DNA from: Caryophanales bacterium UBA1423
GTDB lineage: Bacteria; Bacillota_I; Bacilli_A; RF39; UBA660
Direction: 5' to 3'
Assembly (NCBI GenBank): GCA_002304855.1
Contig: DBPJ01000005.1
Coordinates: 1 to 19,521 of the forward strand
DNA: 19,521 nucleotides
A program made the position numbers and the translations under genes. Positions 5,939 through 13,918 of this stretch are shown here, one piece after another; positions within the stretch are counted from its first letter, which is position 1, and every line of letters starts with the position of its first letter. The notes beneath the pieces are model-generated. The model was given only the letters and a program-made list of their open reading frames with translations, had not been told where the DNA came from and searched no databases.

Positions 5939-7792
5939 TTAGAAACGGCCACCGCCGCCACCGCCACCGAAACTTCCACCACCAAAGGAACTACCCCCAC
6001 CAAAACCTGAGCCTGATGAGGTTTTCGAATTAGCAATTGCACTAGATACTGTTCTATTAATTGAATGATTAATAGTTGAGGTTAAATCGGTAGCTAAACT
6101 ATTATTTAAATACAACAGAGTATAATTGATACTAAAGTCAGCTGGTGTATCCATATTTTCTAATTTAATCTTCATCGTCTTAGCTAGTTTAGTCGCTACA
6201 CCTAATACCGTGGCATAAACTAAATATTTTTCCCAAAGATATATTTCGGGTAATTCTTTATCAGAAAAGCGTCCAAAATCGGCTAAAAAGCGTTTAAAAG
6301 CACGCCATTGTTGATATTGTTCATTACCTTTAACTGTTCTTTTTTTGAAGGATACAAAATACATAATCGCAATAAGTGCTGGGATAAGACTAATATAGCC
6401 CAAGGCATTATCAGTTTGATTAATAACATTTAACAAAGTAATAGCTATGGCTCCCAAGATAGCATATTGTATTACTTTTAATTTGATTTTAAAATGATCT
6501 TCAAAAAATTTTTCTTTTTCCCCTGTTTTGATGACAATATCTTGCCACTTATTATATGCATTCATAAATTGGAGTGAACTTTTATAACTACTTGATGCTC
6601 TTTTTAAATCTTTCAAACTAACAAATTGACCATTACCAATTTCATTTATAAACCAATTTTTTAAATATTGTTCAGCTTCAGTTAAACCTTCATTACTATC
6701 AATATTTTTAATTAAATCATAGTCTTTTTTACCAACACTTTCAACTTTTAAGTGTTTCTTTCTTATTAATTCTAACAATAAAGCGGAAATAGCATTAGGA
6801 GTTATTTTCTTTTTAAAGAGATATTCAACTATTTCTGGTCCATATTCAGCGGGAAATTCGCGATAATATTGATGATTAAAAGTGGCCTTTAGTTCTTTAT
6901 CGTGATCATAATAAATTTTAATAACAATAACTAATAAACCAATATACCATAGATAGGTTAAGATATTTACTGCCTTAATAATCAATTTAGCTCTTTGTCT
7001 TATTTTATTGGCTTTATTGGCCAAATTTTGTTCTATTTCTAAAATATAATCCCAAGCATTCATATTAGACCTTTTAGTTGCGTATGGTACTATTTCCTTA
7101 TCAAATACCAACCTAACATCAATTGGCGTATGACTTGGTAAATTATTATAATTTATTTCAGCTGTATACTTATCTACTAAAGTAATTTCACCAGTTAGTG
7201 GTCCATGAGTCCAACCTCTTAAGTTTTGATTAGTTGCTGGTAAATGAAAAGTTATTTTTAATTGCTTAATATTTTCTTCAAATTCTTTACTAAAGAAATT
7301 CCATCCTATTTCAGCTACATCATTATGAATGATAACTACATCATCAACTGTATACTCAAGATAAAATCCAGTATTATAAGTATCAGGATTAAATGTTTTT
7401 ACTCGAATACCTTTATCATTATGAACTAGTTGATAGACACCATAGTCTCCATTAACAGCATAGGCACTAGAAGTAAATTGTTTATTTAAATAAATATGGT
7501 CATCTTCAACGTAAGTATCATATACTTCAATATCTTTAATGCCACTACCATTATAAATACTGCTACCCTCTAAACTTTTTTTATCACCATTAAAAGGAGC
7601 AGTCGAACCAATATAATTTAAATCACGATAACTACCATTATATGACCCTGCTAAATCATAATATTCCTTTACTGTCATCGAACCATCAATATTAACAGTA
7701 ACATCAATATAATAATAATTAATGGCATCAGCTGCTAAATAGTTAGGTATAAATAAAAACAATAAAACTAATATCAATAATATTTTCTTCAT
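5939..7792 (-). CDS. DUF2207 family membrane protein with glycine-rich tail
   Basis: A 617-residue membrane protein of the DUF2207 family. It has a signal peptide (residues 1-20, hydrophobic, ending YLAADA) and an extracytoplasmic DUF2207 domain of about 220 residues beginning YYYIDVTVNIDGSMTVKEYY with the typical GxYRDLNY and WNFFSKEFEE segments. A membrane helix near 277-296 is followed by a cytoplasmic stretch and two more helices around 450-490. The C-terminus is GSGFGGGSSFGGGS followed by a glycine run, the usual signature of the family. Molecular function is not known. It follows lemA by 45 bp; the two families are often neighbours, which suggests a shared envelope role. A terminator sits in that gap. 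Confidence 0.92.
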   Translation of the reverse strand: MKKILLILVLLFLFIPNYLAADAINYYYIDVTVNIDGSMTVKEYYDLAGSYNGSYRDLNYIGSTAPFNGDKKSLEGSSIYNGSGIKDIEVYDTYVEDDHIYLNKQFTSSAYAVNGDYGVYQLVHNDKGIRVKTFNPDTYNTGFYLEYTVDDVVIIHNDVAEIGWNFFSKEFEENIKQLKITFHLPATNQNLRGWTHGPLTGEITLVDKYTAEINYNNLPSHTPIDVRLVFDKEIVPYATKRSNMNAWDYILEIEQNLANKANKIRQRAKLIIKAVNILTYLWYIGLLVIVIKIYYDHDKELKATFNHQYYREFPAEYGPEIVEYLFKKKITPNAISALLLELIRKKHLKVESVGKKDYDLIKNIDSNEGLTEAEQYLKNWFINEIGNGQFVSLKDLKRASSSYKSSLQFMNAYNKWQDIVIKTGEKEKFFEDHFKIKLKVIQYAILGAIAITLLNVINQTDNALGYISLIPALIAIMYFVSFKKRTVKGNEQYQQWRAFKRFLADFGRFSDKELPEIYLWEKYLVYATVLGVATKLAKTMKIKLENMDTPADFSINYTLLYLNNSLATDLTSTINHSINRTVSSAIANSKTSSGSGFGGGSSFGGGSFGGGGGGGRF

Positions 7793-7801
7793 ACTTAATG
7801 T

Positions 7802-7836
7802 CCTTTCAAAAAAAGGCTTACTGAAGTAAGCCTTTT
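7802..7836 (-). terminator. Terminator between lemA and the DUF2207 gene
   Basis: An 11-bp stem (7811-7821 against 7826-7836) with GGCTTAC/GTAAGCC core and 4-base loop, followed by a run of T on the minus strand. The DUF2207 ribosome binding site (GAAAGGAC) follows at once with no visible promoter, so this probably lowers DUF2207 expression relative to lemA. Confidence 0.75.
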
Positions 7837-7837
7837 A

Positions 7838-8392
7838 TTAAAATTTAACAGTTGGAGTTTCAAGTTCTTCTTCATCAGCTTCAAAGAATTTTGATTTTTC
7901 AAAATTAAACATTGAAGCAATGATATTAGATGGAAACATTTCAATCTTATTATTATAAGAGTAGACACTATCATTATAAAATTGTCTTGCATAAGCAATT
8001 TTATCTTCAATATCTTTTAGATCAGCTTGTAAACTTAAGAAATTTTCATTAGCTTTTAATTCGGGATAAGCTTCGGCTAAAGCAAATAATTTACTTAAAG
8101 TATGGGTTAAAGCGTTATTAGCTTCAATTTCAGCCTCTGGATTATTAGCTGAAGCTAATCTGTTTCTTGCTGCTATTACTTCTTCGAATGTTTCCTTTTC
8201 ATGAGCCGCATATCCTTTGACCGTTTCAACTAAATTTGGAATTAAATCGGCTCTTTTCTTCAATTGCACATCAATTTGCGCCCACTGATCTCTTACCCTA
8301 TTTCTTAATGATACGAGCCTATTATAAGTTAATACTACATACATTAAAAGTAAAAGAATAACACCTAAAAAAATTAAAAGTCCATCAGTCAT
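7838..8392 (-). CDS. lemA: LemA family protein
   Basis: A 184-residue protein of the LemA family. One N-terminal membrane helix (residues 4-23, [20 protein letters not shown]) is followed by the family signature [19 protein letters not shown] and the long helical bundle [50 protein letters not shown] and [20 protein letters not shown] are also canonical LemA segments. The biochemical role is unknown. The ATG at 8390-8392 is preceded by AAGGAGTG. It has its own extended -10 promoter and is followed by a terminator and the DUF2207 gene. Confidence 0.95.
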   Translation of the reverse strand: MTDGLLIFLGVILLLLMYVVLTYNRLVSLRNRVRDQWAQIDVQLKKRADLIPNLVETVKGYAAHEKETFEEVIAARNRLASANNPEAEIEANNALTHTLSKLFALAEAYPELKANENFLSLQADLKDIEDKIAYARQFYNDSVYSYNNKIEMFPSNIIASMFNFEKSKFFEADEEELETPTVKF

Positions 8393-8412
8393 ATTATCAC
8401 TCCTTATTATTT

Positions 8413-8421
8413 ATTATAACA
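8413..8421 (-). promoter_or_regulatory. lemA promoter, extended -10
   Basis: TGTTATAAT on the minus strand, about 21 bases upstream of the lemA ATG; the -35 region is weak. Confidence 0.55.
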
Positions 8422-8448
8422 CAAAACATAGCCATTTACTATTGTTTT

Positions 8449-8479
8449 TACATAATTATATTCTCTATGATATATAATA
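8449..8479 (+). promoter_or_regulatory. Candidate sporulation-type promoter of sspI
   Basis: ACATA (8450-8454), 18 bases, then TATAATA (8473-8479). This resembles the sigma-G pattern gyATA...cATnnTA used for Bacillus ssp genes, although TATAAT also fits a vegetative -10. It lacks the TGn element found at the other promoters of this window. Confidence 0.3.
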
Positions 8480-8498
8480 ATCATAAAAAGGTGATAAT

Positions 8499-8705
8499 AT
8501 GAATGTAAGTATTAGAGAATATATAAAAAATAATTTTAAAAATGTTTCTAAAGAAGAAATAAGACAAACAATCGAAGATAGTATTAAACAAGATGACGAA
8601 ATAGTACTTCCTGGATTGGGCGTCTTATTTGAAACAGTATGGAATAATAGTAACCAAAAAGAGGCAATAATTGATATTATTTATAATAGTTTATCGATCT
8701 CTTAA
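8499..8705 (+). CDS. sspI: Small acid-soluble spore protein, SspI family
   Basis: A 68-residue protein matching SspI: MNVSIREYI at the start, a helical middle (IRQTIEDSIKQDDE) and the hallmark LPGLGVLFETVW at residues 37-48, which corresponds to LPGLGVLFEVIW in Bacillus SspI. SspI is a minor small acid-soluble protein made in the forespore. The start has AAGGTG 7 bases upstream. In Bacillus subtilis sspI also lies close to pheS-pheT, so the neighbourhood supports the identification. Its last 15 bases overlap the 3' end of pheT on the other strand. It implies an ancestry, and perhaps a present ability, of endospore formation. Confidence 0.85.
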   Translation: MNVSIREYIKNNFKNVSKEEIRQTIEDSIKQDDEIVLPGLGVLFETVWNNSNQKEAIIDIIYNSLSIS

Positions 8706-11084
8706 TTTAGCATTATATTGTTGCTCAACATTATTGACAATATTATCAATTATTGGTTTTATTTCAGCTTCAGTTAACGTTTTAGTTAAAGCTCTAAATT
8801 CTAAGGTGAAAGCTATTGATTTTTTATTTTTACCAATATTATCACCAATATATAGATCAAATATATCAACATTTGTTAGTAACGGTTGACCTGTTTCGCG
8901 AATAGTATTGATAATATCAATGGCACTTATTTCTTTATCCAAGATGAAAGCTAAATCTTTAGTAATTGATGGATATTTTGGAACTTCTTGATATTCCAAA
9001 GCATCAATCTTATATTGATTTATTTTAGCTAAAGATATTTCAAACATATAGATTGGTAATTTATTAATACTAGTATGAATTCTTCCAATATAGCCAATAA
9101 ATTCATCGTCTAGTAATATCTCAGCCACTTGGCCAGGATGAAATTCTCTAGGTGGATTAATAACTTTATTAAATTTAATATATTTAGTTAATCCTAAATA
9201 ATTAAATAATGTTTCTAATATCCCTTTGACAACATAGAAATCTACTTCTATTTTTTTATTTTGCCATAAATTAGTTAGATAATTACCAACCATCATACCA
9301 GTAATTTTTTCTTCCTCAATATATTGATCATTATCTTTATAGTAAATAGCTCCAATTTCAAAGATATAAATATCTTTTAGTTGACGGGCCAAATTATATT
9401 CAACTACTTTTAACAATGATGGTAAAAGACTATATCTTAATATTTTCTTATCTTCACTCATTGGATTTTTAATTTCAATATATTCAAATTTATCTTTAGT
9501 AAACATATTAATCATATCTTTACTAACTAAAGAATAAGTTATTACTTGTTTTAGATTTAAGGCTTCTAATTTTTGACGAATTTTCTTTCTTTTTAAATAC
9601 TGATTACTATATGTTCCAACTTTTATACTAGTAGTAGGTAAAATACCCTTGATATGGTCATAGCCATGAATTCTACCTACTTCTTCAATTAAATCTTCAG
9701 CAATATTGATATCTAAACGTCTAGAAGGAACAGTAACTGTAAATTTAGTATCATGTTGAAGATAATCAAATTCTAATCTTCTAAAAATATCAGCAATATC
9801 TTTGACGCTAATTTCCATTTCTAAAACACGTTTTATTCTCTCTTGATCAATGACAATCTTTTTAGTAACTGGTTTTATATTATTATGACATAAAGTTCCT
9901 TTCAACGTTTTACCATTAGCATATTTAGCTAATAAGTAGCATGCCCTATTAATAGCTTCCATGGTTCGATTATAGTCAAGTCCTTTTTCAAAGCGAATAC
10001 TTGCTTCACTACGAAATACTTTTTTAGAAGTTTGTCTAACATTAACAGGATTAAAAATAGCACTTTCAATTACAAGGGTCTTAGTATTATGATCAACTTC
10101 AGTATTGAGAGCCCCCATTACTCCAGCAATAGCGATAATGCCATCATTATTAGTAATAACAATATCATTATGGTCGAGAATTCTTTTTTCATTATCAAGA
10201 GTCGTTACTACTTCATTATCTTGGGCCATTCTAACTCCTATTTTATTGCCTAATTTGTCATAGTCAAAGAAATGAAGTGGTTGCCCATACTCAAGCATTA
10301 CATAATTACTAATGTCAACCACATTATTGATAGAGCGAATTCCAGCAGCCATTAATCTATTTTTGATAAAAGCCGGGCTTTCTTTAATCTCAATATTTTT
10401 GACCATTCTAGCAATGTATAGTGGACAATTATCAGTATCAACTTCTAAGGTTAAATATTTTTTAATTGAATTACTGATTTCTTTAACTTTATTATTAGGT
10501 AATTTAATTGGTTTATCAATAATAGCCCCTACTTCATAAGCCATACCAATCATACTTAATAAATCGCCACGATTAGGTGTTAAATCAAAATCAATGACTA
10601 AATCATCTAGTCCTAAATATTTAATTGGATCTTCACCAACTTTAACCTCTTTAGGTAAAACATGAATGCCATGTTTATCTTCCTCAGATAAATATTTAGA
10701 GTCAATACCTAATTCAGCTAAAGAGCAGATCATACCTTCTGAGTCTACACCTCTAATGGTAACTTTATTTATCACCACATTGCCTGGTAAAATGGTACAT
10801 GGTTTAGCAATAATAACTTTTTGCCCCTTAGCAACATTAGGCGCTCCACAAACAATTTGCTTTAATTCTTTTTCACCAATATCAACCATACAGACACTAA
10901 GTCTATCAGCTTGAGGATGCTTTTCTTTAGCTTTTATATGGCCAATTACTAAATTAGAAACATCACATAATCTGGTAACTGAATCTACTTCATTACCAAT
11001 TAAAATCATCTTATTGGTTAAATCGTCAATCTTAACGCCTTTTAAATCAATATAATCATTTAACCAATTCATACTAACTTTCAT
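8691..11084 (-). CDS. pheT: Phenylalanine-tRNA ligase beta subunit
   Basis: The beta subunit of the alpha2-beta2 enzyme that charges tRNA-Phe. The 797 residues match the bacterial form. It begins [16 protein letters not shown]; an EMAP-like tRNA-binding domain lies at about 40-150 ([32 protein letters not shown]). The B3/B4 editing region contains [17 protein letters not shown] and [29 protein letters not shown]5 domain and a catalytic-like core ([12 protein letters not shown]) follow, and the last 95 residues are the ferredoxin-like anticodon-binding domain starting [10 protein letters not shown]. The ATG overlaps the pheS stop by 11 bp, so the subunits are translationally coupled. The gene ends by overlapping sspI on the opposite strand; no terminator is visible at that end. 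Confidence 0.97.
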   Translation of the reverse strand: MKVSMNWLNDYIDLKGVKIDDLTNKMILIGNEVDSVTRLCDVSNLVIGHIKAKEKHPQADRLSVCMVDIGEKELKQIVCGAPNVAKGQKVIIAKPCTILPGNVVINKVTIRGVDSEGMICSLAELGIDSKYLSEEDKHGIHVLPKEVKVGEDPIKYLGLDDLVIDFDLTPNRGDLLSMIGMAYEVGAIIDKPIKLPNNKVKEISNSIKKYLTLEVDTDNCPLYIARMVKNIEIKESPAFIKNRLMAAGIRSINNVVDISNYVMLEYGQPLHFFDYDKLGNKIGVRMAQDNEVVTTLDNEKRILDHNDIVITNNDGIIAIAGVMGALNTEVDHNTKTLVIESAIFNPVNVRQTSKKVFRSEASIRFEKGLDYNRTMEAINRACYLLAKYANGKTLKGTLCHNNIKPVTKKIVIDQERIKRVLEMEISVKDIADIFRRLEFDYLQHDTKFTVTVPSRRLDINIAEDLIEEVGRIHGYDHIKGILPTTSIKVGTYSNQYLKRKKIRQKLEALNLKQVITYSLVSKDMINMFTKDKFEYIEIKNPMSEDKKILRYSLLPSLLKVVEYNLARQLKDIYIFEIGAIYYKDNDQYIEEEKITGMMVGNYLTNLWQNKKIEVDFYVVKGILETLFNYLGLTKYIKFNKVINPPREFHPGQVAEILLDDEFIGYIGRIHTSINKLPIYMFEISLAKINQYKIDALEYQEVPKYPSITKDLAFILDKEISAIDIINTIRETGQPLLTNVDIFDLYIGDNIGKNKKSIAFTLEFRALTKTLTEAEIKPIIDNIVNNVEQQYNAKLRDR

Positions 11085-12135
11085 TTATATCACCACCATC
11101 GATGTAATTAAAATTATCTAAAAATCTTAAGTCGTTAATATATATATCCCTAATATCAGTAATTCCATACTTTAACATGGCTGTTCTTTCAACTCCCATC
11201 CCAAAAGCAAAGCCAGTATATACTTCAGGATCATAACCACAAGCCCTTAAAACATTAGGATGAACCATACCTGAACCCAATATTTCAAGCCAACCAGTAT
11301 GTTTACAGAGGGAACAACCTTCACCACTACATTTAAAACATGAAACATCTACTTCAAAACTTGGTTCAGTAAATGGGAAATAACTTGGTCTAAATCTAAT
11401 GGTTCGATCTTTCCCAAATAACTTTCGTGCCAATAATTCTAATGTACCTTTAAGATGTGCTACTGAGATATTTTTATCAACTACTAATCCTTCTATTTGG
11501 GTAAATTGATGCGTATGAGTAGCATCTTCATCACGACGATATACTTTGCCTGGACAAATAATTCTAATAGGAGTTTTATCTTTATTTGCTAACATCGTTC
11601 TAATTTGGACAGGTGAGGTTTGAGTTCGTAGTAACATCTCATCATTGATATAAAAACTATCTTGGGCATCTCTAGCTGGATGCCCTTTTGGTAAATTTAA
11701 TAGTTCAAAATTATATAAATCAGTTTCTACTTCAGGACCCTCAACAACATCATAACCCATTGAAATAAATAATAATTCAATTTCTTCAATTACTTTAGTA
11801 ATTGGATGGCTGTGTCCAGTATCAACCTTAGTACCTGGTAAAGTAACATCTATTGCTTCACTACTAAGCTTTTTATTTAACTCTTCTTCATTTAATTTAT
11901 CTTGGATTTTATTGATCTTAGCTATAGCTAATTCTTTAAATTGATTTAAATGACGCCCAAATTCTTTCTTTTCTTTAATTGATAGTTCACTTATACCTTC
12001 ACTTAGTTGTTGAATTATTCCCTTTCGTCCTAAATATTTAGTTCTTAAATCGTTAAGGGCCTTTAAATTGTCAACTTTGCTTAGTTGGACATCTAAATCC
12101 TGTTTAATATTTTCTATTTGTTTGATGATATCCAT
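11074..12135 (-). CDS. pheS: Phenylalanine-tRNA ligase alpha subunit
   Basis: The catalytic alpha subunit, 353 residues. The N-terminal coiled coil covers about 1-90. The class II core starts [17 protein letters not shown]; motif 2 includes [14 protein letters not shown] and [22 protein letters not shown], and motif 3 is [14 protein letters not shown] near the end. A cysteine cluster [12 protein letters not shown] with [17 protein letters not shown] is typical of the Firmicute form. The ATG at 12133-12135 has a perfect AAGGAGG 5 bases upstream. It is preceded by a T-box leader, so transcription is controlled by the charging state of tRNA-Phe, and is followed by pheT with an 11-bp overlap. Confidence 0.98.
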   Translation of the reverse strand: MDIIKQIENIKQDLDVQLSKVDNLKALNDLRTKYLGRKGIIQQLSEGISELSIKEKKEFGRHLNQFKELAIAKINKIQDKLNEEELNKKLSSEAIDVTLPGTKVDTGHSHPITKVIEEIELLFISMGYDVVEGPEVETDLYNFELLNLPKGHPARDAQDSFYINDEMLLRTQTSPVQIRTMLANKDKTPIRIICPGKVYRRDEDATHTHQFTQIEGLVVDKNISVAHLKGTLELLARKLFGKDRTIRFRPSYFPFTEPSFEVDVSCFKCSGEGCSLCKHTGWLEILGSGMVHPNVLRACGYDPEVYTGFAFGMGVERTAMLKYGITDIRDIYINDLRFLDNFNYIDGGDINES

Positions 12136-12149
12136 ATAATCCTCCTTCT

Positions 12150-12180
12150 ACAAAAAAATCCTTATTATAAATAATAAGGA
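12150..12180 (-). terminator. T-box regulated terminator upstream of pheS
   Basis: Stem 12159-12167 against 12172-12180 (TCCTTATTA/TAATAAGGA) followed on the minus strand by seven T. It competes with the antiterminator formed by the T-box sequence. Confidence 0.85.
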
Positions 12181-12399
12181 CGCAAAAAACGTGGTACCAC
12201 CCTAATTCATAATATTATAAAATATTATGCACTCAAATCAATAACGTAGATATAGACGCAATATCTTTTGAAGTTATCTCCCGATATGGGCTAAAAGGTG
12301 AATTCATAAATCATTTATCCTAATTTACACCAACCATTAGGTCTCTATCATAAATTAATTTATTACTACTCCTTTGTCATTGCCTTTTAACATAACTTT
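12150..12399 (-). ncRNA. T-box leader RNA (phenylalanine)
   Basis: This roughly 250-nt leader fills most of the space upstream of pheS. On the minus strand it contains the T-box sequence AGGGTGGTACCACG (12190-12203), whose bulge pairs with the NCCA end of uncharged tRNA. A terminator hairpin with T-tract lies between it and pheS. Upstream, GAATTCACC holds the candidate specifier triplet TTC (12300-12302), a phenylalanine codon followed by the usual A, in agreement with the gene it controls. Uncharged tRNA-Phe would stabilise the antiterminator and allow pheST transcription. Confidence 0.92.
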
Positions 12400-12405
12400 A
12401 GGTTA

Positions 12406-12434
12406 ATTATATAATTTATATATTAAATAGTCAA
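12406..12434 (-). promoter_or_regulatory. pheST promoter
   Basis: Near-consensus: TTGACT (12429-12434), 17-base spacer, TATAAT (12406-12411). It is the only promoter in the window with both boxes near consensus and no TGn element. Confidence 0.75.
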
Positions 12435-12444
12435 ATAAATGTTA

Positions 12445-12474
12445 ATAGAAAATACCTATACATAATAGGTATTT
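12445..12474 (-). terminator. Terminator of lipoprotein gene 1
   Basis: Stem 12450-12459 against 12465-12474 (AAATACCTAT/ATAGGTATTT), 5-base loop, then TTTTC on the minus strand. Its core is the same as that of the lipoprotein 2 terminator. Confidence 0.65.
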
Positions 12475-12478
12475 ATCG

Positions 12479-12880
12479 TTATTTATTTTCAGTTGGATTA
12501 AATGGTTGATAATTTTGGCTAGTATAATCGTCACATTTATAATGGACATCTATTGTATATTCAGTTGGTTTATCTTCAGAAACTGGTCTAATGATAGCAT
12601 ATGATTGTTTTAAATCACAACTTTTACCAGTATCAACATTTTTAAAAACACTAACATCATAATTTAAAGTTTTTAATCTTTCTAAGGTGACACTGAAAGG
12701 AAATTCAATCTTTTGAACTTGTAGATAATAATCTTTATTTCGATTAAAGTGATCTTCATATAATTTTTTCATCGCTACTTCCATTTCATCATATTTTGCT
12801 TTTCTTTCGGCATCAGTTAATTCAGCCTTACCACAGCCAACTAATAACAATATCATAAATACAATAAATATTTTTCTCAT
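12479..12880 (-). CDS. Small lipoprotein with pilin-headpiece-like domain, copy 1
   Basis: A 133-residue secreted lipoprotein. Residues 1-16 are a type II signal peptide (MRKIF, hydrophobic core, lipobox LVGC with Cys16 as the lipidation site). The rest is a small soluble domain with a helical DEMEVAMKKLYEDHF segment, a TLERLKTLNY strand/turn, then NVDTGKSCDLKQSYAII and IDVHYKCDDY, the two cysteines probably forming a disulfide. It is a paralogue of the two genes upstream. No known function. I take the ATG at 12878-12880, 6 bases after GGGTG; an in-frame GTG at 12887 lies within the ribosome binding site. It has its own extended -10 promoter and terminator. Confidence 0.85.
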   Translation of the reverse strand: MRKIFIVFMILLLVGCGKAELTDAERKAKYDEMEVAMKKLYEDHFNRNKDYYLQVQKIEFPFSVTLERLKTLNYDVSVFKNVDTGKSCDLKQSYAIIRPVSEDKPTEYTIDVHYKCDDYTSQNYQPFNPTENK

Positions 12881-12911
12881 AACTATCACCCTTTTTATTT
12901 CCTATATTATA

Positions 12912-12920
12912 ATTATATCA
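12912..12920 (-). promoter_or_regulatory. Lipoprotein gene 1 promoter, extended -10
   Basis: TGATATAAT on the minus strand, 32 bases upstream of the ATG; identical in sequence to the element in front of lipoprotein gene 2. Confidence 0.5.
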
Positions 12921-12982
12921 TTATTAATGATTTATATTTAAATTTAATAAAAAAATAATCTATATTATACAATTAATATACA

Positions 12983-13013
12983 ATAAAAAATACCTATATA
13001 ACTATAGGTATTT
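12983..13013 (-). terminator. Terminator of lipoprotein gene 2
   Basis: Stem 12988-12998 against 13003-13013 (AAATACCTATA/TATAGGTATTT) followed by a T-tract on the minus strand, 6 bases after the lipoprotein 2 stop. Confidence 0.75.
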
Positions 13014-13018
13014 AACTT

Positions 13019-13429
13019 TTATTCAGTTTCAGTAGGATTTTCTGATGGATAGTTTTCACTTTTATAATCGCCACATTGCATATATATATTTATTATATAT
13101 TTAGCATCTGGATGTTCAGTTTGATCAGGAGTTTGATCAATAATCGCATATGTTTTTTCTAAGTCACAAGATTTTCCAGTATCAACATTTTTAATATCTT
13201 TGATATTAAAACCAAGTTCTTTTAAATTACCTAAGGTTATTTTTAAGTTTATGGTTTTAGTTTCTTCCGTCAATGTATCTTTTTTATCATTATAATGTTC
13301 ATCTACATACCCTTTTAAAGTGGTTTCCATTTCGGCATATTTCTTTTCTTTGTCATTATCGGTCAATTTACCTTCCTTACCACAAGCTGTCAATAACACT
13401 ATCATTAAGACTAAAAGTATCTTTTTCAT
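13019..13429 (-). CDS. Small lipoprotein with pilin-headpiece-like domain, copy 2
   Basis: A 136-residue lipoprotein: signal peptide MKKILLVLMIVLLTAC with lipobox LTAC (Cys16). The mature part contains KKYAEMETTLKGYVDEHY, TLGNLKELGF, NVDTGKSCDLEKTYAIID and YIINIYMQCGDYKSENYPSENP. It is closest to copy 3, with which it shares an almost identical signal peptide at the DNA level, pointing to a recent duplication. Apart from the lipid-bearing Cys16 it has two cysteines, both conserved in all three copies. The ATG at 13427-13429 has GGAGGGAAG upstream; an in-frame TTG at 13442 overlaps that site and is rejected. Own promoter and terminator. Function unknown. Confidence 0.85.
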   Translation of the reverse strand: MKKILLVLMIVLLTACGKEGKLTDNDKEKKYAEMETTLKGYVDEHYNDKKDTLTEETKTINLKITLGNLKELGFNIKDIKNVDTGKSCDLEKTYAIIDQTPDQTEHPDAKYIINIYMQCGDYKSENYPSENPTETE

Positions 13430-13456
13430 TTTTCTTCCCTCCAATTATATATTTTT

Positions 13457-13465
13457 ATTATATCA
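13457..13465 (-). promoter_or_regulatory. Lipoprotein gene 2 promoter, extended -10
   Basis: TGATATAAT on the minus strand, 28 bases before the ATG, inside the 62-bp gap after lipoprotein gene 3. Confidence 0.5.
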
Positions 13466-13491
13466 TAATTTATTGATAAATAGTTTAATAT

Positions 13492-13893
13492 TTATTTAGT
13501 TATCTTAGAAGTTTCTGATGGATAATTTTTACTCTTATAACTACCACATTTTAAATAAACATCTATTAAATATTTAGTATCTGGATATTTTTCTTTATCT
13601 GGATTTGGATCAATAATAGCATATGTTCCTTCTAAATCACATGGTTTACCAGTATCGATATTAACAATAGAACTAATATCAAAGTCCTGCTCTTTTAATC
13701 CTCCTAAGGCAACTCTAAGTCTAGAATTTTTAACTTCTTCTGGAAATTTTTCTATTGCCTGCTCATAATATTGTTCAAAATACTCTTTCAATGTAGCTTC
13801 CATTTCAGCATATTTCTTTTCTTTCTCAGCTAAGTCTTCTTTACCACAGGCTGTTAATAATACAATCATTAGTACCAAAAGTATTTTTTTCAT
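13492..13893 (-). CDS. Small lipoprotein with pilin-headpiece-like domain, copy 3
   Basis: A 133-residue lipoprotein with the same signal peptide as copy 2 (lipobox LTAC, Cys16). The mature domain has EKKYAEMEATLKEYFEQYY, ALGGLKEQDF, NIDTGKPCDLEGTYAIIDP and YLIDVYLKCGSYKSKNYPSE. The ATG has a perfect AAGGAGG 6 bases upstream. It lies 25 bp after the stop of the pilin-like gene with no terminator or promoter between, so the two are expected to be one transcript, unlike copies 1 and 2 which have their own promoters. Its mature domain resembles the headpiece of that pilin (TLRELIENGYLKKIV...CDADQSYVEV...YYARLVCGQY), which suggests that they act in the same structure at the cell surface. Function unknown. 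Confidence 0.87.
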   Translation of the reverse strand: MKKILLVLMIVLLTACGKEDLAEKEKKYAEMEATLKEYFEQYYEQAIEKFPEEVKNSRLRVALGGLKEQDFDISSIVNIDTGKPCDLEGTYAIIDPNPDKEKYPDTKYLIDVYLKCGSYKSKNYPSETSKITK

Positions 13894-13918
13894 TTTATTC
13901 CTCCTTTTATTATTCTAT

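Noticed and set aside
7795..8010. Minus-strand open frame of 71 codons overlapping the end of lemA
   Set aside because: It lies in another frame of lemA, crosses the lemA terminator and has no family-like sequence.
8671..10914. Several plus-strand open frames opposite pheT
   Set aside because: They are shadows of the pheT coding sequence with hydrophobic/serine-rich translations and no ribosome binding sites.
13273..13476. Plus-strand open frame opposite lipoprotein 2
   Set aside because: Antisense of a duplicated lipoprotein gene with no ribosome binding site.
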